From NCBI GenBank assembly GCA_003600225.1, contig QZFT01000033.1:31081-95080 (forward strand): a stretch of DNA of 64,000 nt, given 5' to 3'. The notes under the pieces are model-generated. The model had not been told where the DNA came from. It did not search any database and saw nothing but the letters and a program-made list of their open reading frames with translations. Positions 58,914 to 64,000 of this stretch are shown here, piece by piece; positions within the stretch are counted from its first letter, which is position 1; each line of letters starts with the position of its first letter. Position numbers and translations under genes: made by a program. This DNA is from Pseudonocardiaceae bacterium YIM PH 21723. Its GTDB lineage: Bacteria; Actinomycetota; Actinomycetes; Mycobacteriales; Pseudonocardiaceae.

Positions 58914-59741
58914 GTGGTGGCTCGGCGTGGCGACGACCCGGCCGGTGACTCGACCGGTGACGGTGTTGTCCACCCCAGTATGGACGACGCCCCCTACGCC
59001 CTTGACGGCGACCTCACCAATGGCGCTCCGCTCCTCGATGCCGTGGTCCCCGCCGCGCGCGAACGGGCTAGGGCGATTCCCGAGGCGGCCGTAGCCCGGC
59101 TCGCGGTCTACCTGCAGGTGCTCTCCGAGGCCGCCGCCCAGGACACCGCGGTCATCTCCAGTGAGGAACTGGCCGCCGCCGCCGGTGTGAACTCGGCGAA
59201 GCTTCGTAAGGATCTCTCCTACATTGGGTCCTACGGCACACGTGGCGTTGGTTACGACGTCGAGACCTTGATCCAGGAGATCGGCCGCACCCTGGGCCTC
59301 ACCCGTAAGCACAGCGTGGCGGTCGTCGGGCTCGGCAACCTGGGACACGCGCTGGCGAACTACGGGGGGTTCCCGGGCCGAGGTTTCCCGGTCAGCGCCC
59401 TGTTCGACGTAGATCCGGACCTCATCGGCATCAAGCTGGGGGGCTTGCCGGTGGACCACATCGACGACATTCCGGAAGTCTGCGGCACCCGTGATGTGAC
59501 CGTCGGCGTCATCGCCACACCGCCCGGAGCGGCCCAGGAGGTCTGCGACCGTTTGGTGCGCGCCGGAGTTCGATGCATCCTGAACTTCGCACCCGTGGTG
59601 CTTCAGGTGCCCGACGACGTCGAGGTGCGCAAGGTCGACCTGGCGGTGGAGATGCAGATCCTGTCCTTCCACGTCGCCCGCCGAGCTGATCGGCTGGCGA
59701 CGGATGGTGACTCCCGCGTTGATCAGGCGGTGGGTCAATGA
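58914..59741 (+). CDS. rex: Redox-sensing transcriptional repressor Rex
   Basis: A 275-residue NAD(H)-sensing repressor. Residues about 55-110 form the winged helix ([41 protein letters not shown]); then the Rossmann NADH domain ([25 protein letters not shown]). NADH release lets it repress respiration and haem genes. GTG start; the N-terminus has a 40-residue extra segment. The stop overlaps the hemA ATG (ATGA at 59738), and a Rex box lies upstream, so it controls its own tetrapyrrole operon. Confidence 0.94.
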   Translation: MVARRGDDPAGDSTGDGVVHPSMDDAPYALDGDLTNGAPLLDAVVPAARERARAIPEAAVARLAVYLQVLSEAAAQDTAVISSEELAAAAGVNSAKLRKDLSYIGSYGTRGVGYDVETLIQEIGRTLGLTRKHSVAVVGLGNLGHALANYGGFPGRGFPVSALFDVDPDLIGIKLGGLPVDHIDDIPEVCGTRDVTVGVIATPPGAAQEVCDRLVRAGVRCILNFAPVVLQVPDDVEVRKVDLAVEMQILSFHVARRADRLATDGDSRVDQAVGQ

Positions 59742-61066
59742 GTCTTCTTGCTGTAGGCATCTCGCATCGGACCGCTCCGGTCTCGGTGCTCGAGCGTGCC
59801 GTCGTGGGAGCCGAACTGCTCGGCAAGCTGCTGGACGAGCTGATCAAGTGTGACAACGTCACCGAGGTCATGATCCTGTCCACCTGCAACCGGGTGGAGT
59901 TCTACGCCGAGGTGGACGCCTTCCACGCCGGCCTGAACGACGTCACCGGTGTCCTCGCCCGGCATGCCGGAGCCGACGTCGCCGACCTGACCGAGTTCGC
60001 CTACGTGCACTACGCGGGTGCCGCCGTCGAGCACCTGTTCAACGTGACCGCCGGGCTGGACTCCATGGTCGTCGGCGAACCGCAGATCCTGGGCCAGCTG
60101 CGCTCGGCCTACGCGACCGCGGACCAGGCGCAGACCGTCGGCAAGGTGCTGCACGACCTGTGTCAGCAGGCGTTGCGCGTCGGCAAGCGGGTACACAGCG
60201 AGACCGACATCGACCACGCCGCCGGCTCCGTGGTGGCTGAAGCTTTGAACGACGCGGACACCGCGCTGGGCGGGCTGACCGGGCGCCGGGCGCTCGTGGT
60301 CGGTGCCGGATCGATGGCGGGACTCGCGGTCAGCAGGCTGAAGGCCGCCGCCGTCGGGCACATCTCGGTGATCAACCGGACCGCCGCGAACGCCGAGCGA
60401 CTGGCCGCGAACGCCGTCGCCGACGGTGTGCCGGCCGCCGGATTCGGGCTTGAAGCTCTCGCGGGCGAACTCGCCCGGGCCGAGGTCGTCTTCGCCTGTA
60501 CCGGCTCGGTCGACACCGTGGTCACGCTGGATGACGTGGCCGCCGCGATCGACGGCCGGACCGCGCCGCTGGTCATCTGCGACCTCGGCCTGCCCAAGGA
60601 TGTGGACGCCGCCGTCGAAGGACTGGCCGGCGCCCTGCTGATCGACCTCACCACGCTGCAGCGGCGGCTGTCGGACGCGCCCTCCGGCGTGGACACCCAG
60701 GCCGCGGTGACCATCGTGGCCGAGGAACTGCGTGCCTACTTCGCCGCGCAGCGCTCCGCCGAGGTGACGCCCACCGTCACCGCGCTGCGCCGCCGGGCCG
60801 CCGACGTGGTCAACGCGGAACTGCTGCGGCTGGACAACCGGCTGCCCGACCTGGACGACGGGGTGCGCGCCGAGCTCGCGCAGACCGTTCGCCGGGTGGT
60901 GGACAAGCTGCTGCACGCGCCGACGGTGCGGGTCAAGGAACTCGCGGCCGGCCCCAAGGGCGCCGGTTACGCGGACGCACTGCGCGAACTGTTCGAACTG
61001 GACCCCGGCAAGCCTGCCGCGGTCTCCCAGATCACTTCGTCCGAGCAGGACGGTGGAACCAGGTGA
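59738..61066 (+). CDS. hemA: Glutamyl-tRNA reductase
   Basis: A 442-residue enzyme that reduces glutamyl-tRNA to glutamate-1-semialdehyde, the first committed step of tetrapyrrole synthesis. Cys50 in STCNRVEFY is the active nucleophile; [14 protein letters not shown] and SVVAEAL.. with the NADPH domain [11 protein letters not shown], and C-terminal dimerisation helices. Overlaps rex (ATGA) and hemC (GTGA). Confidence 0.95.
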   Translation: MSLLAVGISHRTAPVSVLERAVVGAELLGKLLDELIKCDNVTEVMILSTCNRVEFYAEVDAFHAGLNDVTGVLARHAGADVADLTEFAYVHYAGAAVEHLFNVTAGLDSMVVGEPQILGQLRSAYATADQAQTVGKVLHDLCQQALRVGKRVHSETDIDHAAGSVVAEALNDADTALGGLTGRRALVVGAGSMAGLAVSRLKAAAVGHISVINRTAANAERLAANAVADGVPAAGFGLEALAGELARAEVVFACTGSVDTVVTLDDVAAAIDGRTAPLVICDLGLPKDVDAAVEGLAGALLIDLTTLQRRLSDAPSGVDTQAAVTIVAEELRAYFAAQRSAEVTPTVTALRRRAADVVNAELLRLDNRLPDLDDGVRAELAQTVRRVVDKLLHAPTVRVKELAAGPKGAGYADALRELFELDPGKPAAVSQITSSEQDGGTR

Positions 61067-61995
61067 AGAAAGTCTTGCGGATAGGCACCAGAGCCAGCGC
61101 CCTCGCCATGGCGCAGACCGGGATGATCGCCGACCAGCTGGAACGCGCCGGCGTGGACGTGCAGATCATCACCGTGTCGACGCCGGGTGACAGGTCCAGC
61201 GCGCCGATCGCGGAGATCGGCGTCGGCGTCTTCGTGAACGCGTTGCGCGACGCGCTGGCCGAGGGCACGGTGGACGTCGCCGTCCACTCGTTCAAGGACC
61301 TGCCGACCGCGCCGGACTCCCGGCTCTCGCTGGCGGCCGTGCCGCCGCGCGAGGACCCGAGGGACGCGCTCGTCGCCCGCGACGGCCTGACGCTCGGTGA
61401 GCTTCCGCCCGGTTCCGTCGTCGGCACCGGTTCGCCGCGCCGGGCCGCTCAGCTGGAGGCCCTCGGCCTCGGCCTGGTGATCAAGCCCATCCGCGGCAAC
61501 ATCGACACCAGGATGCGCAAGGTCTTCGACGGTGAGCTGGATGCCGTCGTGCTGGCCCGTGCCGGGCTGGCTCGTATCAATCGTCTGGACGTGATCACCG
61601 AGACTCTCGACCCGATCCAGATGCTGCCCGCGCCCGCCCAGGGCGCCCTGGCTATCGAATGCCGTGTCGACGACGTCGATACGGAGCACCTGTTGCAGTC
61701 CACCTTGGATGACGCAACGACACGGATCGCCGTGACCGCCGAGCGTGCGTTCCTCGCCGCACTCGAAGCCGGTTGCAACGCCCCGGTCGGCGCGTTGGCC
61801 GAGGTGGTGGAGGACTTCGAAGGGGACGCGATCGTGGAGCGCGTTTCCCTTCGCGGAGTTGCTGCTACGCCGCAGAACGACATGCTGCGTGCCTCCGCCC
61901 TTGGTGAGACCACCGCAGCTGCCCAGCTAGGTCGTGACCTGGCTGCGGAGCTGCTCGATCTCGGAGCCGCGGCGCTGCGCGGCTCCGTGCAGTAG
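61063..61995 (+). CDS. hemC: Porphobilinogen deaminase (hydroxymethylbilane synthase)
   Basis: A 310-residue enzyme that joins four porphobilinogens. [57 protein letters not shown] and AGCNAPVGA, whose Cys238 carries the dipyrromethane cofactor. GTG start overlaps hemA. Confidence 0.95.
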   Translation: MKKVLRIGTRASALAMAQTGMIADQLERAGVDVQIITVSTPGDRSSAPIAEIGVGVFVNALRDALAEGTVDVAVHSFKDLPTAPDSRLSLAAVPPREDPRDALVARDGLTLGELPPGSVVGTGSPRRAAQLEALGLGLVIKPIRGNIDTRMRKVFDGELDAVVLARAGLARINRLDVITETLDPIQMLPAPAQGALAIECRVDDVDTEHLLQSTLDDATTRIAVTAERAFLAALEAGCNAPVGALAEVVEDFEGDAIVERVSLRGVAATPQNDMLRASALGETTAAAQLGRDLAAELLDLGAAALRGSVQ

Positions 61996-62014
61996 TTGGA
62001 ATGGGGAGTGCCTG

Positions 62015-63544
62015 ATGACCCGCGCACGTAAGACCCCGGGACGTATTGCCTTCGTCGGCTCTGGACCCGGTGATGCTGGACTGCTCACCGTCAGAGCGCA
62101 TCAGCTCTTGAGCAATGCCGAGCTGATTGTGACCGACCCGGATGTGCCTTCCGAGGTATCCGCGGTCGCGCCGGAAACCGCCGAAGTACGCCCGGCCGTT
62201 GGAGAACCGGCTCAGGTGGCCAAAGACTTGGTCACCGAAGCCAGGGCCGGACGCGATGTCGTCCGCCTGGTGGCGGGGGACCCGCTCACCGCTGACGCGG
62301 TGGTGCAGGAAGCCCTGGAGGTCTCCGACACCGACATCGCCTTCGATGTCATTCCCGGTGTGCCCTCCGGTACCGCGGTTCCGGCCTACGCCGGCGTCGC
62401 GCTCGGCGCGGTGCACACCGAGGCGGACGTCCGCGGTCCCGTGGACTGGGCCGCGCTGGCCGCCGCACCGGGAACGCTGGTGTTGCACGCGACCAGCAGC
62501 CACCTCGCCGAGGCGGCCTCGTCGCTGGTCGAGCACGGCCTGGCCCCGCAGACCCCGGTCTGCGTGACCACCGAGGGCACCGGGCACGTGCAGCGGACGG
62601 TGGACGCCACGCTGGCTTCACTGGCCGCCGACGCGGGCGACCTGGTCGGCCCGCTGGTGGTCACCGTGGGTGCCGCCGCCGGTGACCGGTCCAAGCTGTC
62701 CTGGTGGGAGTCGCGAGCGCTGTACGGCTGGAAGGTCCTGGTGCCGCGCACCAAGGAGCAGGCCGGCGCGATGAGCGAGCGGCTGCGGGCGCACGGCGCC
62801 ATCCCGGTCGAGGTTCCCACCATCTCGGTGGAGCCGCCGCGGAGCCCGGCGCAGATGGAACGCGCCGTCAAGGGCCTGGTGGACGGCCGCTACCAGTGGG
62901 TGGTCTTCACCTCCACCAACGCGGTGCGCGCGGTGTGGGAGAAGTTCGAGGAGTTCGGCCTGGACGCCCGCGCCTTCTCCGGTGTGAAGATCGCCTGCAT
63001 CGGTGAGGCCACCGCGGCGAAGGTCCGGGAGCTGGGCATCCTGCCCGAGCTGCTGCCTTCCGGCGACCAGTCCAGCGAGGGACTGCTCGACGAGTTCCCG
63101 CCGCACGACGACATCCTGGACCCGGTCGACCGGGTCCTGCTGCCGCGGGCGGACATCGCGACCGAGACCCTCGCCGCCGGTCTGCGTGACCGGGGCTGGG
63201 AGATCGACGACGTCACGGCCTACCGGACCGTGCGTGCGGCTCCGCCACCGGCCGAGACCCGCGAGATGATCAAGACGGGTGGTTTCGACGCGGTGTGCTT
63301 CACCTCGTCGTCGACCGTGCGGAACCTGGTCGGCATCGCCGGCAAGCCGCACGCCCGGACGATCGTCTCGGTGATCGGCCCGCAGACCGCCGCCACCGCC
63401 ACCGAGTTCGGCCTCCGGGTCGACGTGCAGGGTGACGTGGCCCAGGTGGACTGCCAGGTCGACGCCCTGGCCGCGCACGCGGCCCGGTTGCGTGCCGAGG
63501 GGGCCTTGCCGCCTCCGCGCAAGACCAAGCGCGCGCGTCGCTAG
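62015..63544 (+). CDS. hemD: Uroporphyrinogen-III synthase fused to an N-terminal SUMT-like domain
   Basis: A 509-residue fusion. Residues 1-250 form a SAM-methyltransferase-like domain (FVGSGPGDAGLLTVRAHQLL, VRLVAGDPLTADAV, GVPSGTAVPAYAGV), and residues 250-500 form the HemD domain (VLVPRTKEQAGAMSERL, FTSTNAVRAVWEKF, LLPRADIATETLAAGL, AVCFTSSSTVRNL). HemD closes hydroxymethylbilane into uroporphyrinogen III. The SUMT part lacks the usual LKGGDPFVFGRG, so methylation may be lost. Matches Rv0511. ATG 62015 follows GGGGAG. Confidence 0.92.
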   Translation: MTRARKTPGRIAFVGSGPGDAGLLTVRAHQLLSNAELIVTDPDVPSEVSAVAPETAEVRPAVGEPAQVAKDLVTEARAGRDVVRLVAGDPLTADAVVQEALEVSDTDIAFDVIPGVPSGTAVPAYAGVALGAVHTEADVRGPVDWAALAAAPGTLVLHATSSHLAEAASSLVEHGLAPQTPVCVTTEGTGHVQRTVDATLASLAADAGDLVGPLVVTVGAAAGDRSKLSWWESRALYGWKVLVPRTKEQAGAMSERLRAHGAIPVEVPTISVEPPRSPAQMERAVKGLVDGRYQWVVFTSTNAVRAVWEKFEEFGLDARAFSGVKIACIGEATAAKVRELGILPELLPSGDQSSEGLLDEFPPHDDILDPVDRVLLPRADIATETLAAGLRDRGWEIDDVTAYRTVRAAPPPAETREMIKTGGFDAVCFTSSSTVRNLVGIAGKPHARTIVSVIGPQTAATATEFGLRVDVQGDVAQVDCQVDALAAHAARLRAEGALPPPRKTKRARR

Positions 63545-63559
63545 AAGCTTCACACCGTG

Positions 63560-63595
63560 AAGGGCATCTTCCCAGTTCGCTGGGGAGGTGCCCTT
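63560..63595. terminator. Hairpin closing the rex-hem operon
   Basis: AAGGGCATCTTCCC and GGGAGGTGCCCTT pair with G-U wobble around a 9-nt loop, followed by TTGTGG. Fifteen bases past hemD. Confidence 0.65.
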
Positions 63596-63879
63596 TGTGG
63601 CATTTCTGGGGCTGGTTGCGTCTGGTGGCTGTCGACGGACGGCCTTGGAGGGGGAGACGGGCTTCGGGGGCGTCTTTCCTGCCTGGCTGTTGGGTGGGGG
63701 CACGCCTGTTTTGGTGGGGATGGGCCGCTGCGCGGGGCTGAGGTGAGTTCGGTGTGAGGTGTGGGAGGCTGTTGTGCCTGAATGTGGCTTTCAGGCCGGT
63801 TTACCACACCTATGTTCACAGTGATCAAGGAAGCCGGCCGCGACACGGTGTCGGAACTGTGCGACACGCCGTGTTACCC
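63596..63879. other. Intergenic region at the right edge
   Basis: G-rich on the + strand. I see no supported gene; hemB would be expected next in many actinomycetes, but no start of hemB is visible. Confidence 0.35.
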
Positions 63880-64000
63880 ATGATGTGGGCGTCCACTGTG
63901 GACGGTGAGTACCTGAAGGCGTCCTTCGGGTCCCCCGCGGAAGCGGCCCATCCCCACCAGAACGGCGTGCCCCCACCCAACACGCCGGCAGGAAAGACCC
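63880..64000 (+). CDS. Possible start of an unidentified gene, truncated by the window
   Basis: ATG 63880 opens a frame that stays open to the window end (40 codons, MMWASTVDGEYLKASFGS...), with a Pro-rich continuation (VPPPNTPAGK). No family recognised and no clear ribosome site, so this may be a chance frame. Confidence 0.3.
   Translation, partial: MMWASTVDGEYLKASFGSPAEAAHPHQNGVPPPNTPAGKT

Overview
The window is about 70% G+C with GTG/TTG starts, many ATGA and GTGA overlaps, mycothiol-linked genes (mshA, a DUF664/MDMPI-type enzyme) and a long block of conserved gene order shared, from memory, with Mycobacterium tuberculosis Rv0474-Rv0511. A BldN-type sigma factor with its RsbN-type partner and a rex-hemA-hemC-hemD operon give a second, Streptomyces-like signature. 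Together these point to a filamentous member of the Pseudonocardiales (Amycolatopsis-like), but the genus cannot be fixed from this sequence alone.

Layout. 1-4.84 kb is the end of a polysaccharide export/assembly operon: tail of an unknown gene, O-antigen-ligase/Wzy-like polymerase, two family-2 glycosyltransferases and a Wzx-type flippase, all overlapping, followed by a secreted GH6 cellulase-like lipoprotein. 6-10.7 kb holds a glycolipid-binding-domain protein, a TetR regulator, a secreted TAP-like alpha/beta hydrolase, a small orphan gene and a GSA-aminomutase-like aminotransferase. 10.7-16.7 kb is an accessory region with long, less G+C-rich non-coding stretches: a secreted Pro-rich protein, a three-gene ECF sigma / small beta-sandwich protein / TPR-CHAT protease cassette preceded by CTCAATTGAG palindromes, and a DUF222-HNH (13E12) gene. 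16.7-20.5 kb has an aminotransferase, a DUF445 membrane protein and an orphan PCMT-like methyltransferase.

20.6-48.9 kb is the mycobacteria-like core block: XRE regulator and HbhA-like protein, DUF2516, hydrolase, LOG protein, purU, MDMPI-type protein, methyltransferase, DUF2505, murB, SDR, L,D-transpeptidase lipoprotein, mshA, YbjN, DUF4349 lipoprotein, acyl-CoA ligase, gpmA, senX3-regX3, ppx/gppA, Pro-rich membrane protein, sugar isomerase, proline dehydrogenase, thioesterase, proC, excisionase-type HTH, bS22, GalE2-like epimerase, PlsC-like acyltransferase, YbjQ, SerB-like HAD phosphatase. These combine envelope synthesis (murB, Ldt, PlsC), redox thiol synthesis (mshA), phosphate sensing (senX3-regX3) and proline turnover.

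48.9-64 kb contains rsbN-like and bldN-like genes, an acyl-CoA ligase/acyl-CoA dehydrogenase/glutaredoxin operon, two tandem sulfite-oxidase-fold membrane oxidoreductases flanking an MPT70/83-like fasciclin lipoprotein, then rex-hemA-hemC-hemD behind a recognisable Rex operator, and the open start of one more possible gene at the right edge. Transcription units are commonly closed by long perfect hairpins without U-tracts, and many genes have a TANNNT -10 element 6-7 nt before the start codon, suggesting leaderless transcripts. No tRNA, rRNA, CRISPR array or intact insertion sequence was seen.
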